This document shows, piece after piece, positions 25,143 to 34,035 of a DNA stretch of 64,000 nucleotides. A model generated the notes under the pieces. The model was given only the letters and a program-made list of their open reading frames with translations, was not told the DNA's origin and made no database searches. Origin of the DNA: Clostridium thermobutyricum DSM 4928 (GTDB lineage Bacteria; Bacillota; Clostridia; Clostridiales; Clostridiaceae); NCBI RefSeq assembly GCF_002050515.1, contig NZ_LTAY01000021.1:1-64000 (forward strand), in the 5' to 3' direction. Every line of letters starts with the position of its first letter. The stretch's first letter is position 1. Both the position numbers and the translations under genes were made by a program.

Positions 25143-26225
25143 TTGAAAAAAGTAGATTTAAAAGATTTAGGATTAAATGAGAGTTATATTGAAGAAAGTA
25201 AAAACTATGATGAAGGTTTATTTTTAGGAAGAGTAAGTGTTCAGCATAGGAATATGTATAATATAATCACTGAAAATGGAGAAATAAAGGCTGAAGCATC
25301 AGGTAAATTTAAATATGAAGTTACTGATTTAGAAGGTTTTCCAGCAGTAGGAGATTGGGTTTTAGTTGATAGAGATAATGATATAAATGGAAATGCTATA
25401 ATACATCATTTACTAAAGAGAAAAAGCTTTTTTAAAAGAAAAGTTTCAGGAGATAGAACAGGTAGTCAAGTAGTTGGAGCTAATATAGATACTATATTTA
25501 TTTGTATGTCTTTAAATAATGATTTTAATTTAAGAAGATTAGAAAGATATATAGCTGTAGCTTTTGATAGTATGGCAACTCCAGTAATTGTTTTAACTAA
25601 ATCTGATTTATGTGATAACATAGATGAAAAATTAATTGAAATAAATAATGTAGCTATAGTAATAGAAATTATAGTTACAAGTAGTGCTTCAGAAGATGGT
25701 TATAATGAAATTAAATCTTACTTAAAGAAAGGTAAAACAATAGCTCTTATAGGCTCATCAGGTGTTGGAAAATCAACAATGATAAATAAACTTCTAGGTG
25801 AGGAAAAAATAAAAACAAATGAAATAAGTGAAAATGATAAAGGAAAGCATACTACAACTTATAGGCAATTGTTTTTAATTGAAACAGGTGGAGTTCTTAT
25901 AGATACACCAGGTATGAGAGAGCTTGGCTTAATTGGAGCAGATATAGAAAAAAGCTTTGTAGATATAGAAGAATTAGTCTTAAAATGTAAGTTTTCAGAT
26001 TGTAGACATGAAAACGAAAAAGGATGTGCAGTTAGAGAAGCAATAAAAAATGGAACGTTAACAGAAGAAAGACTTAGGAATTATAAAAAACTTCAAAGGG
26101 AATTAATATATAATGAATTATCTTCTAGCAAGGCTTTAGAAAGAGAAAAAATAATAAATATGTTTGGTAGTATGAGCAATATGAAACAGTTAACTAGACA
26201 TATAAAAAATAAAAAAAGATATTAA
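25143..26225 (+). CDS. rsgA: Ribosome small-subunit-dependent GTPase A, RsgA/YjeQ-like
   Basis: A 360-residue circularly permuted GTPase that helps mature the 30S subunit. An N-terminal OB-fold region is followed by G4 TKSD at 152-155, G1 GSSGVGKST at 204-212 and G3 DTPG at 254-257. The zinc knuckle has Cys282, Cys287, His289 and Cys295. It starts at a TTG after TTGGGAGG. The long N-terminus (DLGLNESYIEESKNY) resembles the secondary RsgA copy found in many Firmicutes beside a main one, so the genome may hold a second rsgA. A hairpin in its leader may control it. Confidence 0.88.
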   Translation: MKKVDLKDLGLNESYIEESKNYDEGLFLGRVSVQHRNMYNIITENGEIKAEASGKFKYEVTDLEGFPAVGDWVLVDRDNDINGNAIIHHLLKRKSFFKRKVSGDRTGSQVVGANIDTIFICMSLNNDFNLRRLERYIAVAFDSMATPVIVLTKSDLCDNIDEKLIEINNVAIVIEIIVTSSASEDGYNEIKSYLKKGKTIALIGSSGVGKSTMINKLLGEEKIKTNEISENDKGKHTTTYRQLFLIETGGVLIDTPGMRELGLIGADIEKSFVDIEELVLKCKFSDCRHENEKGCAVREAIKNGTLTEERLRNYKKLQRELIYNELSSSKALEREKIINMFGSMSNMKQLTRHIKNKKRY

Positions 26226-26228
26226 TAA

Positions 26229-26266
26229 AAAGAGGCTAAAGCTTTAAATTGCTTTAGCTCTTTTAC
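26229..26266 (+). terminator. Terminator of rsgA
   Basis: AAAGAGGCTAAAGC pairs with GCTTTAGCTCTTT (one bulge), then TTT. Confidence 0.75.
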
Positions 26267-26387
26267 ATTTATTTTATTAATTGTAGATAAATTATTTTCA
26301 TAATAAAAATTATATAAATAATTTGATATTAACAATGATATAATTTAATCTGTTTATATACTTTGGTTAAAAATAGGGGGATATAGG

Positions 26388-27020
26388 ATGAAGAAATATA
26401 AGTGTGTAATATTTGATTTAGATGGAACAATGCTAGACACAGAAAAAATGAATATGGTTCCACTTCAAAGGCTTATAAAAGAGGAATTAGGAAAAGATAT
26501 AGAATATGATGAACTTTTAAAATATAGGGCATATGCAGGAAAGAAAACATTAGAATTATTAGAATTTAAAGATATAGAAAATTCTTATGATAAGTGGGTA
26601 AAATATGTTAATGAATATGAAGATGGTGCAAAGCTTTATGATGGTTTTAAAGAAGTTATAGAACTATTAGATAAAAATGGAATACTTCTTGGAATTGCAA
26701 GTTCTAAAATGAAAAATCAATATGAAATAGATTTTTTTAAAACTGGACTTCAGAGATATATGAAAAGTGTAGTTCTTGCTGAAGATACAGAAAATCATAA
26801 GCCTCATCCAGAGCCTTTATTAAAAGCTGTTGAACTTTTAAATATAAGTCCAAAAGATGCAATTTATGTTGGAGATACAATAGCAGATTATAAAGCTTCT
26901 AAAGAAGCAGAAATGGATTTTGCATTAGCAACTTGGGGTGCATTTGACTTAACAGATATAAAAGCAGATTATAATCTAAATCACCCAAAAGATATTTTAA
27001 AAATTTTAGATATAAAATAA
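26388..27020 (+). CDS. HAD-superfamily hydrolase, beta-phosphoglucomutase-like
   Basis: A 210-residue HAD phosphatase. Motif I is FDLDGTMLDTE (nucleophile Asp10, acid Asp12). A helical cap spans about residues 16-85, motif II is IASSK, a conserved Lys lies in ENHKPHPEP, and motif III/IV is VGDTIADYKAS. This is the subfamily I cap type of beta-phosphoglucomutase and phosphoglycolate phosphatase. GGGGGAT precedes the ATG. The substrate is a small phosphorylated metabolite that cannot be specified. Confidence 0.85.
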   Translation: MKKYKCVIFDLDGTMLDTEKMNMVPLQRLIKEELGKDIEYDELLKYRAYAGKKTLELLEFKDIENSYDKWVKYVNEYEDGAKLYDGFKEVIELLDKNGILLGIASSKMKNQYEIDFFKTGLQRYMKSVVLAEDTENHKPHPEPLLKAVELLNISPKDAIYVGDTIADYKASKEAEMDFALATWGAFDLTDIKADYNLNHPKDILKILDIK

Positions 27021-27026
27021 TTATAT

Positions 27027-27063
27027 AAAGTTGATTTCTTTGAATTAAGGAATCAACTTTTTT
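27027..27063 (+). terminator. Terminator of the HAD hydrolase gene
   Basis: AAAGTTGATT pairs with AATCAACTTT, followed by a T run. Confidence 0.75.
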
Positions 27064-27221
27064 ATATAAAATATTATTTTTAGAATAATAGAGTATTTTT
27101 TATGGTGTAATTAAAGAAAATAAGTTTAAAGAGAAAAGATAAATTATCACAATATATTTTAATTATTTGTAAAAAAGGTTTAAAATGGTACTGGAAGAAC
27201 AGAAAGTATAAAGGAGAATTT

Positions 27222-28229
27222 ATGGAGAAAAGAAAAATAATCAATAAACTAAACGGAGTTGCACTTATAGGAAATAAAAATGGAATAGAAGATATTATTG
27301 TAAATGGATTTAATGATTTTGAAAATAAGATAAGGCACACGGAAGATTCTAATTTTTGGATTTGTTCAATATCAAAAATGTTTGCTTCAATAGGAATAAA
27401 TCAATTATGTGAAAGGGGGTTAATAGATAAGAATGATTTTATGACAAAATACATAGATAAATATTTTAGTGATACCAATATTACAATTTATCATTTATTA
27501 ACACATACATCAGGAATACCTGATTTTACAATAGATAGAAAAGATATAGATTGGACTAAAAATTATTCTCCAGATTATATATTAACTCTTATGAATAGAA
27601 AAGGGCTTAATTTTAAACCTGGGTCTAAGTGGAGATATGGTAATACAGGATATTATATACTTGCTTTAATAATTGAAAAGGTTACAGGAATGAAATATGA
27701 ACATTATATAAAAGAAAATATATTTGATATTGTTAAGATGGATAATACATTTTTTGCAATAGATGACAATAAAAATGTTGTAAATGCAAATATAAAAGGA
27801 AAGCACAATTCAAATTTTAATCCAGGTCTTTTATTTGGGTCAGGAGATATTGTATCTAATGTAAAAGATTTATATAAGTTTTCAAAGGCTATTTTAGATA
27901 ATAAATTAATAAAAAAAGAAACTTTAGAGGAGATGTCAAAGCCAGTATTTGAAAAATCAACATTTAAGTATGGAGAAGGATTATATTTAAATAATCATTT
28001 TAATACAAAAATGTTAGGTCATTTAGGATTAATACCAATGGGATTTTCAACTCAGCTTAGTATTTATCCTGAAAAAGAAATAATTACAATTGTTCTTACT
28101 AATGATAGAAAAAAAATTCATCCATTAGTTATACAAGACCTAAATGGAAAATATATTGATTCTTTGATAGGTGAAGAAATATTTAATAAAAAGATAGGAT
28201 TTATGAAGAAAGCTTATTTTTTTAAATAA
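27222..28229 (+). CDS. Serine hydrolase of the class C beta-lactamase family
   Basis: A 335-residue penicillin-binding-protein fold. The catalytic Ser-x-x-Lys is SISK, the Tyr-x-Asn motif is in RYGNTGYY and the third motif (HxG) in GHLG. No signal peptide is seen, unlike true beta-lactamases, so it is probably a cytoplasmic esterase or D-aminopeptidase-like hydrolase. AAAGGAG precedes the ATG. The downstream metallo-hydrolase follows after 45 bases and may be co-transcribed. Antibiotic resistance cannot be concluded. Confidence 0.8.
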   Translation: MEKRKIINKLNGVALIGNKNGIEDIIVNGFNDFENKIRHTEDSNFWICSISKMFASIGINQLCERGLIDKNDFMTKYIDKYFSDTNITIYHLLTHTSGIPDFTIDRKDIDWTKNYSPDYILTLMNRKGLNFKPGSKWRYGNTGYYILALIIEKVTGMKYEHYIKENIFDIVKMDNTFFAIDDNKNVVNANIKGKHNSNFNPGLLFGSGDIVSNVKDLYKFSKAILDNKLIKKETLEEMSKPVFEKSTFKYGEGLYLNNHFNTKMLGHLGLIPMGFSTQLSIYPEKEIITIVLTNDRKKIHPLVIQDLNGKYIDSLIGEEIFNKKIGFMKKAYFFK

Positions 28230-28274
28230 TATAAATATAATAATCGATAAGATTAAAGTTTTTAGGAGGAAAAA

Positions 28275-29099
28275 ATGATAATAACAACTTTAGTAGAGAA
28301 TTTATCAGTATCTAATGAATATACAAATAAACATGGTTTAAGTTTTCATATAAAAACAAAAAATCATAATATTTTATTTGATTTAGGACCAGATAATTCT
28401 TTTTTAGAAAATGCAAAAAAATTAAATATAGATATAAGTGATGTAGATATAGCAATTATATCTCATGGACATAGTGATCATGGAGGAGGCTTAGAAAGCT
28501 TTTTAAAAAATAATAATAAAGGAAAGGTCTATATAAATAAAAATGCTTTTGGGCTTTATTATACATCTATTTTAAAGTATGGAAAGTATTATATAGGACT
28601 AAATAGAGACCTTAAAGATGATAAAAGAATAATTTTAACAGATGATAATTTTAAAATAGATGAAGATATTCTTTTGTTTTCTAATGTAGATAGAAAAAAA
28701 TTTCTTTCAACATCAAATAAATCACTACTTAAAAAAGAAGGAGATTTATACTTAGAAGATGATTTTAGGCATGAACAAAATTTAATTTTAAAAGAAGGGG
28801 ACAAGCATATACTTATTTCTGGTTGTTCTCATTGTGGAGTAGTAAATATATTAGATAAAGCTTCAAAAATTTTAAATGAAAATATAGATATATCAATAGG
28901 TGGACTTCACTTATGTAAGCCAAGCACTAAAAAAATAGAAAAAGAAGAATTTATAAGAGCTTTAGGAGAAAACTTAAAAGAGAGAGATACAAAGTTTTAT
29001 ACATGTCATTGTACAGGAGAAAAACCATTTTCTATATTAAAGGATATACTTGGAGAAAAAATAGATTATTTAAAAACAGGAAGTGTTTTAGAAATATAA
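28275..29099 (+). CDS. MBL-fold metallo-hydrolase
   Basis: A 274-residue metallo-beta-lactamase-fold protein with the dinuclear metal motif SHGHSDHGGG at about residues 59-68. A further motif, SGCSHCGVVN, is typical of the subfamily related to the methanopterin-pathway beta-RFAP-type phosphatases. TTAGGAGG precedes the ATG. It is the last gene before a strong bidirectional terminator. A cytoplasmic role on a phosphorylated or thioester small molecule is likely; the exact one is unknown. Confidence 0.82.
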   Translation: MIITTLVENLSVSNEYTNKHGLSFHIKTKNHNILFDLGPDNSFLENAKKLNIDISDVDIAIISHGHSDHGGGLESFLKNNNKGKVYINKNAFGLYYTSILKYGKYYIGLNRDLKDDKRIILTDDNFKIDEDILLFSNVDRKKFLSTSNKSLLKKEGDLYLEDDFRHEQNLILKEGDKHILISGCSHCGVVNILDKASKILNENIDISIGGLHLCKPSTKKIEKEEFIRALGENLKERDTKFYTCHCTGEKPFSILKDILGEKIDYLKTGSVLEI

Positions 29100-29100
29100 G

Positions 29101-29132
29101 AAAAGCAGACTTTATTTTAAGTCTGCTTTTTT
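29101..29132. terminator. Bidirectional terminator between MBL hydrolase and lipoprotein genes
   Basis: AAAAGCAGACTT pairs with AAGTCTGCTTTT; A and T runs on both sides let it serve both converging genes. Confidence 0.85.
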
Positions 29133-29535
29133 AATCAATTTCTAAAGTTGTTCCAGCACTATCATTATTAGAATTATATATTGATACTGTATATTTTAAT
29201 TCTTTAAAATTTTTTTCAGTAAAGTCTCCGCCTATAATATCGCAGATATCTGATATTAAAATAGAATCTGATAATATCTTAGTGTTTTCTTTTGCAATAA
29301 ATTCAGTAGCTTGTAAAATAATATTTTTTGAAGTACCATCTTCATTTTGAATATTAGTAGATAATTCTAGTGTATAAGTAACATCTTTTTGATAATTTGC
29401 TTTAGCTGCATAAGTTACAAAAAGGTCATTAGAGAAGATATCTATTGAAACATCTTTAAGTGGAGTATTAATAAAATCACAGCTTACAAGAAAAATAGAA
29501 ATAAAAATTACAATAATAGAAATTAGTTTTTTCAA
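29131..29535 (-). CDS. Small lipoprotein, 134 aa
   Basis: The N-terminus is a lipoprotein signal: MKKLIS, a hydrophobic stretch, then the lipobox LVSC with Cys19. The mature part is a Thr/Asn-rich, probably beta-sandwich domain of about 115 residues. It faces the outside of the cell membrane. No family recognised. A second small secreted-type protein is encoded 80 bases upstream on the same strand, so the two may work together. Confidence 0.7.
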   Translation of the reverse strand: MKKLISIIVIFISIFLVSCDFINTPLKDVSIDIFSNDLFVTYAAKANYQKDVTYTLELSTNIQNEDGTSKNIILQATEFIAKENTKILSDSILISDICDIIGGDFTEKNFKELKYTVSIYNSNNDSAGTTLEID

Positions 29536-29617
29536 TTTAAAATCCTCACTTATTAATATTAAAATTTATTTTATGATGTAGTATTTATATTTAGAATAAA
29601 GAACTTTATTAAATAAA

Positions 29618-30013
29618 CTAATTTTCATTAATAGATATGTCTAATACACCTAAATAATTTATTTTATGAATAATAACTTTAACATTTCCAAAATGACCTT
29701 TTTCTAAATATCCTACTACATATTCTTTATGAATATTATCTTTAATATCTTTATATTCTAAAATTATTGCATCTTCACTTTGAATTGAGCTTGTATCAAT
29801 AGAAATTTTAAAAGAATTATTTTTTTCAATTTTAGGTATTTTTTTAATTGAACCATTAGTTTTAAATTTTAATTCCATATTTGAAATAGATTGATTTGTA
29901 TTATTTAAAATAGTTATATTATATTTATTGCTAAAAATAATACTTAAAAAATATAAAGCTCCAGATAGAAATATTATCAATGAACAAATAATTAGTTTTC
30001 TTTTTGTTTTCAT
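29618..30013 (-). CDS. Membrane-anchored extracytoplasmic protein, 131 aa
   Basis: The start is the ATG at 30013, after AAAGGAG. The same frame remains open 46 codons upstream but without a ribosome site there. MKTKRK and one hydrophobic helix (residues 7-27) anchor an outward-facing domain of about 100 residues, rich in Asn, Ile and Lys. It resembles the neighbouring lipoprotein in layout, not in sequence. Function unknown. Confidence 0.6.
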   Translation of the reverse strand: MKTKRKLIICSLIIFLSGALYFLSIIFSNKYNITILNNTNQSISNMELKFKTNGSIKKIPKIEKNNSFKISIDTSSIQSEDAIILEYKDIKDNIHKEYVVGYLEKGHFGNVKVIIHKINYLGVLDISINEN

Positions 30014-30173
30014 AAAATCTCCTTTAGAATTACATAAATTGAATAATTTATAAAGATAATTAGGTTTAGTCCTATATAGTTTTTTCTCGGACATATTAAA
30101 AATAAATTTAGTTAATAAGATAAAATATAATTTTATTATTATTTGAAACAAAGCATTTATTTAGAGGAAGTTT

Positions 30174-30260
30174 ATGAAAATAGATATTCATGTACACTCA
30201 GATATTTCTGATGGAACAGATAGTATAGAAAAAATATTAGATAAAGCAAAAGAGAAATGA
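30174..30260 (+). pseudogene. Truncated PHP-domain phosphoesterase gene
   Basis: GAGGAAG precedes an ATG that opens MKIDIHVHSDISDGTDS, the unmistakable N-terminus of a PHP-domain metal phosphoesterase with its HVHSD metal site. The frame stops at TGA (30258) where the family has Gly-Leu-Asn-Tyr-Leu; LNYLYID follows immediately after the stop. The rest of the gene is missing, so this is a decayed fragment of about 40 codons. Confidence 0.75.
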
Positions 30261-30394
30261 TTAAATTATTTATACATAGATAAACAAATAGATGTAAAAA
30301 TCTTTCCTATAAAAACTTTTTCAGTCTCTTTACGTTATAGCATATAATATAAAAATAACTAATAATGGGTAGACAGTAGTATAGGAGGGGGAAT

Positions 30395-30757
30395 ATGAGC
30401 AAAGAAAAATTAGATATAAAATCAATAATAAAATTAGTTATTTCAGCATTTTTATTTTTAATTTTAGGATTTATAATTTCAAAAGTTTCAGATTATAATT
30501 TGAATGATGTATTTTTTGTTGAGGGAATTATATTAATATTTGGTGGAATATTATCTTCAATAAAAGGAAATTCAAAAGGATTATCAATGCAAGGGTTAGG
30601 AAGTATAAATGCTCAATATATTTCAAATATAAATTTAGAAATAACAAAAAGGGAAAGAGAAAAAGTAAATTTAAAAGAAGAAATGAAATTTGTTTTTAGT
30701 GATTTAGTATTAATTTTATTTGGTTTAACATGTATAGTTGTTAATTATCTAATTTAA
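30395..30757 (+). CDS. Small membrane protein A, 120 aa, one of a paralogous pair
   Basis: ATAGGAGGGGG precedes the ATG. Helices lie at about residues 10-30, 38-55 and 98-118, with a polar, charged segment between the second and third. It aligns along its whole length with the 118-aa product at 30958 (shared FISK/FSRF...DYN/NYS, FVEG/FIEG, GGILSS/SGILAS, and a terminal NY-LI/NY-VI). Unknown function; each copy has its own terminator. Confidence 0.65.
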   Translation: MSKEKLDIKSIIKLVISAFLFLILGFIISKVSDYNLNDVFFVEGIILIFGGILSSIKGNSKGLSMQGLGSINAQYISNINLEITKREREKVNLKEEMKFVFSDLVLILFGLTCIVVNYLI

Positions 30758-30865
30758 AAAATGTTGAATATATAAATACATTATTAAAGTGTTAACTAAA
30801 ACAATTTGTTTATATTAAAATACTAAGAAATTTCTTGTGTTTATGATAGACAAGCATATTTTATT

Positions 30866-30892
30866 AAAAATCCTTATTTAAAGGATTTTTTT
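30866..30892 (+). terminator. Terminator of membrane protein A gene
   Basis: AAAAATCCTT pairs with AAGGATTTTT, then TT. Confidence 0.8.
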
Positions 30893-30957
30893 GTTACAAA
30901 AAGTAAAAATTCTTAATATAATATAGTATAAAAAATAAAATATAGGAGTTAAGTTGC

Positions 30958-31314
30958 ATGGAAAATTCTAATTTAAATAACAAAGTTTTAGTTTTACTTA
31001 AAGTAATTTTAACTGTAATATCATTTGTAGCTTTAGGAGCAATTTTTTCAAGATTTTTAAACTATAGTATTAAAGATAGTCTTTTTATTGAAGGTTTAGC
31101 ATTGATTATTAGTGGAATATTAGCTTCCATTGGAGAAAGTCCAAGTTGCTTAACAAATGGAACATTAGGACAAATTAACTCCAATGCAAATTTAGAAGTT
31201 ATAAGAATGGAAAAGCAAAGACTTGAATTTATTAATTCTTTTAGGTTTGCATATAGTACAATAATATTAATAGTATCAGGTTTTGCTTGCTTACTTATAA
31301 ATTATGTAATTTAG
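30958..31314 (+). CDS. Small membrane protein B, 118 aa, paralogue of A
   Basis: TAGGAG precedes the ATG. It has the same three-helix layout as the gene at 30395: two N-terminal helices, a polar linker with ESPSCLTNGTLGQINSNANL and a C-terminal helix ending in INYVI. The two genes are 200 bases apart with a terminator between them, so they arose by tandem duplication but are separately expressed. No function known. Confidence 0.65.
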   Translation: MENSNLNNKVLVLLKVILTVISFVALGAIFSRFLNYSIKDSLFIEGLALIISGILASIGESPSCLTNGTLGQINSNANLEVIRMEKQRLEFINSFRFAYSTIILIVSGFACLLINYVI

Positions 31315-31340
31315 TGTAAAGGTAATCATATGAATTAAAA

Positions 31341-31390
31341 GAGCTTTTATATAATTAATTTATATTAATTATGTAAAAGCTTAATTTTTT
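31341..31390 (+). terminator. Terminator of membrane protein B gene
   Basis: A long AT-rich stem, AGCTTTTATATAATTAAT with its near complement ending AAAAGCT, then TTAATTTTTT. Confidence 0.65.
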
Positions 31391-31458
31391 GAAATACTCT
31401 TTTTGAATAAGTATAGAAAAATAGGGAAGTATATTTATATAAAAAAGGAGTGATGAGA

Positions 31459-31704
31459 ATGATTCATATAATGGCAATAAGATTAGCACCAAGAAATAAA
31501 ATAGCACCTACTGTCCAAGAGATTCTAACTAAATATGGATGTATAATAAAAGTTAGATTAGGACTTCATGATGCAAGTATGACTGAATGTTCTTCTGATG
31601 GATTAATTCTTCTTCAACTTATAGATAAAGTAGAAGATATTATAAGACTTAAAGATGAATTAAACTATTTAGAAGGAGTTTCAGCTAAAACAGTTGAAAT
31701 TTAA
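31459..31704 (+). CDS. ACT-like small protein, iron-only hydrogenase system regulator family
   Basis: An 81-residue protein with an ACT-like beta-alpha-beta-beta-alpha-beta pattern (IHIMAIRLAP..., VQEILTKYGCIIKVRLGL, LILLQLIDK, LNYLEGVSAKTVEI), as in the TM1266 family annotated as putative regulators of the iron-only hydrogenase system. AAGGAG lies eight bases before the ATG at 31459; GTG and ATG codons a few bases upstream overlap or crowd this site. No hydrogenase gene is nearby, so the family name should not be over-read. Confidence 0.7.
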   Translation: MIHIMAIRLAPRNKIAPTVQEILTKYGCIIKVRLGLHDASMTECSSDGLILLQLIDKVEDIIRLKDELNYLEGVSAKTVEI

Positions 31705-31710
31705 AAGATT

Positions 31711-31747
31711 AAAAAGTACCTATAGTTTTAACTATAGGTACTTTTAT
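31711..31747 (+). terminator. Terminator of the ACT-like gene
   Basis: AAAAAGTACCTATAGT pairs with ACTATAGGTACTTTT around TTTA, then a short T run. Confidence 0.85.
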
Positions 31748-31913
31748 TAATTTCCCATATTTAGTACATAAAATAATCTTAAAATATAAAAAAACTAATT
31801 TAAAGTTGCAAATTATTAAAATATAAACTAAAGGATAAATTTTATTATTATAAAATTCAATAAATTAAAAAAATAGAATGTTTAAATGTTTACTATTAAA
31901 ATAATTTTAATAA

Positions 31914-32174
31914 AAGTGTGGAGTGTGTTATATGGATATTTTTTATAAAAAAGTTTTCATAATGAAGTGTGTAAAATTGTGTTTATTTAATAAAATTAAT
32001 ATAAAATAAAATATTATAATACAAAAATAAGTTTTACTGTTAAATTAATACAAAATAAATAGATTTGTATAAGTTTACACAATGGTATGGTTTCGAAAAA
32101 ATATTTCCAAAAAAATAAAAATAAATCAAATAAGTAAATAAAATATGAATTTACATAAATTTGATAGTGTGTAA
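31914..32174. promoter_or_regulatory. Repeated upstream motifs of the first PTS IIC gene
   Basis: The motif AGTGTGTAA or its complement recurs at 31922-31930 (AGTGTGTTA), 31966-31976 (AGTGTGTAAAA), 32074-32082 (TTTACACAA) and 32166-32174 (AGTGTGTAA). All lie 80-330 bases before the sigma-54 promoter at 32253. The same motif occurs upstream of the second IIC gene. These are probably enhancer sites for a sigma-54 activator of the LevR/CelR type, which is not encoded in this window. Confidence 0.6.
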
Positions 32175-32252
32175 TATTTATAAATAGGCTATAAGTTAGC
32201 AAAAATGCCATTTATACATTTATCATATAGAAAATTTTAATAAAATTTAAAT

Positions 32253-32267
32253 TGGCATAAGAATTGC
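32253..32267 (+). promoter_or_regulatory. Sigma-54 promoter of the first PTS IIC gene
   Basis: TGGCAT-AAGAA-TTGC followed by T: full -24 and -12 elements at exact RpoN spacing, 110 bases before the IIC start codon. Confidence 0.85.
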
Positions 32268-32376
32268 TGAAGAATTATATTGCTAGAGTAAAATCAGATA
32301 ATTTTACGAAAGATAGAAATAATTTAATTACTTTACAAAAGAAAAGGTTTTATAAAAAGTTTATCGGAGGTACAAA

Positions 32377-33675
32377 ATGAAAAAGTTTATTGCTTTTATG
32401 GAAGAAAAAGTAGTTCCAGTCGCGGCTAAAATTGGTGCAGAACCGCATTTAGCAGCTATTCGTGATGGATTTGTTACAATTATCCCAATTATCATGGCTG
32501 GAGCTATCGCAATATTAATTAATAATTTTCATATTGATTTTTATCAAAATTTAATGGAACATATATTTGGACCTGGTTGGAAACAACTAGGAGGATATGT
32601 ATGGAATGGTTCATATGCTATTATGGCTCTTTTAGTTTGTTTTACAATTTCTTATCATTTAACTAAAGGAAGAGGTAAAGATGGACTAGCAGCAGGAGTT
32701 GCATCAGTAGGTGTATTTATAATTTTACTTGCTGATTTAGCTAAAGGAACAGATTTCTTAGGAACTAATGGACTTTTACTAGCTATAGTTGTAGCTTTAG
32801 TAATAGGTGATTTAATGTGCGTTTTACTTGGTAACCCAAAATTAGTTATCAAAATGCCAGCAGGAGTTCCACCAGCAGTTGCAAAATCATTTGCTTCAGT
32901 TTTCCCAACAATGATAGTTATTTGGGGAGCAGCTTTAATACAAGAAATATTTATAATATTTGTTCATGGGACAACTATTCCAGCACTTGTAAATAAGTTT
33001 ATACAAACTCCATTACAAGGTGTAATAAGTAGTTTCTGGGGAGTAATGATACTTATAATTGTAATTCAAACTCTTTGGTTCTTTGGATTACATGGAACAA
33101 ATATGATGTTCCCAATTATTCAAAGTGTTCTTTTCCCATTAACTATAGCTAATATGAAATTAGTTGAAGCTGGTCAAGCACCAAAATATATAATAAATGA
33201 CCAATTCCTAAATTCATTTGTAAATATGGGAGGGGCAGGATTAACCATTTGCTTGATTATAGCTATATTTATAGTTGGTAAGAAAAGTAGTGATACTCAA
33301 AAAGTTATTGCAAAGCTTGCAGTAGCACCTGGAGTATTCAATATAAATGAGCCAATTATATTTGGATTACCAATATGTTTAGATCCTATTTATGTAATAC
33401 CATTTATCATAGCACCATTAATTAACTGTACTATTGCTTATCTTTCAATGGTTGGAGGACTTGTTCCATATCCAAGTGTTGAAATATTCTGGACAGTGCC
33501 ACCAATTTTAAGTGGTATCTTAGGTACTAACTCATGGCAAGGTGGAGTGCTTGCAATAATATTATTAATAATAGATATATTAATTTATATTCCATTTGTA
33601 ATAATTGCTGGAGATAGAGATAAGAAAATTCAAGAAGCAGCAGAAGCTGAAGAAGCAGTTAAGGCAGAAGCTTAA
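32377..33675 (+). CDS. PTS transporter subunit IIC, lactose/cellobiose family
   Basis: A 432-residue membrane permease domain of a sugar phosphotransferase system. It starts MKKFIAFMEEKVVPVAAKIG, has about ten helices, and shows the ChbC/CelB signatures AIRDGFVTIIPIIMAGA, FFGLHG and FNINEPIIFGLPICLDP. It binds and translocates a beta-linked di- or oligosaccharide. No IIA or IIB subunit gene lies beside it, so partners must be supplied elsewhere. ATCGGAGG precedes the ATG. Transcription comes from a sigma-54 promoter, and a strong terminator follows. It is paralogous to 35370-36680. Confidence 0.9.
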   Translation: MKKFIAFMEEKVVPVAAKIGAEPHLAAIRDGFVTIIPIIMAGAIAILINNFHIDFYQNLMEHIFGPGWKQLGGYVWNGSYAIMALLVCFTISYHLTKGRGKDGLAAGVASVGVFIILLADLAKGTDFLGTNGLLLAIVVALVIGDLMCVLLGNPKLVIKMPAGVPPAVAKSFASVFPTMIVIWGAALIQEIFIIFVHGTTIPALVNKFIQTPLQGVISSFWGVMILIIVIQTLWFFGLHGTNMMFPIIQSVLFPLTIANMKLVEAGQAPKYIINDQFLNSFVNMGGAGLTICLIIAIFIVGKKSSDTQKVIAKLAVAPGVFNINEPIIFGLPICLDPIYVIPFIIAPLINCTIAYLSMVGGLVPYPSVEIFWTVPPILSGILGTNSWQGGVLAIILLIIDILIYIPFVIIAGDRDKKIQEAAEAEEAVKAEA

Positions 33676-33713
33676 TATAAAAAACGTCTATTTTAAATTA
33701 AATAGAGTAATAT

Positions 33714-33764
33714 AGATACGGGATATATAGTGTATTATAAACACTAATTCCGTATCTTTTTTTA
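33714..33764 (+). terminator. Terminator of the first PTS IIC gene
   Basis: AGATACGG pairs with CCGTATCT, with an inner AGTGT/ACACT stem, then TTTTTTT. Confidence 0.8.
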
Positions 33765-34003
33765 TATACTATAATAATTAAACAATGATTATTAAATTAG
33801 TATAGTTGGTAGAATATACTTGTAGCATATGAGTATGTATATTATTATACCAGTATTCATCCAATAAGTATTATCTACAATATTTTTTTATTAAATCCCA
33901 ATACAATTCCTCCATTAGACTATTAGTTTCTTTAATGTAACTTTAATGCAGTATTAGTATTTATACAATATTTAATAGATGTAGCAAATATATCTTTCAA
34001 AAA
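33765..34003. other. Intergenic region without a convincing gene
   Basis: On the minus strand a short protein-like stretch, SLMEELYWDLIKKYCR, is readable around 33870-33925 and is followed by a stop and further open sequence. It may be debris from the same decayed element as the recombinase remnant at 34444, but this cannot be shown. Confidence 0.3.
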
Positions 34004-34035
34004 GATAGGACAGTAGTTAATACTACTGTCCTATT
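34004..34035 (-). terminator. Terminator of the small minus-strand unit
   Basis: ATAGGACAGTAGT pairs perfectly with ACTACTGTCCTAT, followed on the minus strand by CTTTTT. The stem overlaps the last codons of the 68-aa gene. Confidence 0.8.

Noticed and set aside
27222-28229. Calling the serine hydrolase a beta-lactamase resistance gene
   Set aside because: It lacks a signal peptide and only the general serine-hydrolase motifs are present.
30014-30151. 46-codon N-terminal extension of the 131-aa anchored protein
   Set aside because: A strong AAAGGAG precedes the internal ATG at 30013, directly followed by the membrane anchor.
31933-32010. 25-codon frame (MDIFYKKVFIMKC...) upstream of the first PTS gene
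   Set aside because: No ribosome site; it lies among the putative enhancer motifs and looks like chance.
32210-32226. Minus-strand TGGCAT followed by TTGC near 32205, resembling a sigma-54 promoter
   Set aside because: Spacing between the GG and GC elements is three bases too short for RpoN, and no minus-strand gene follows.
33860-33925. Minus-strand peptide-like stretch SLMEELYWDLIKKYCR
   Set aside because: Protein-like, but without a start with ribosome site or a recognisable family; recorded only as possible debris.
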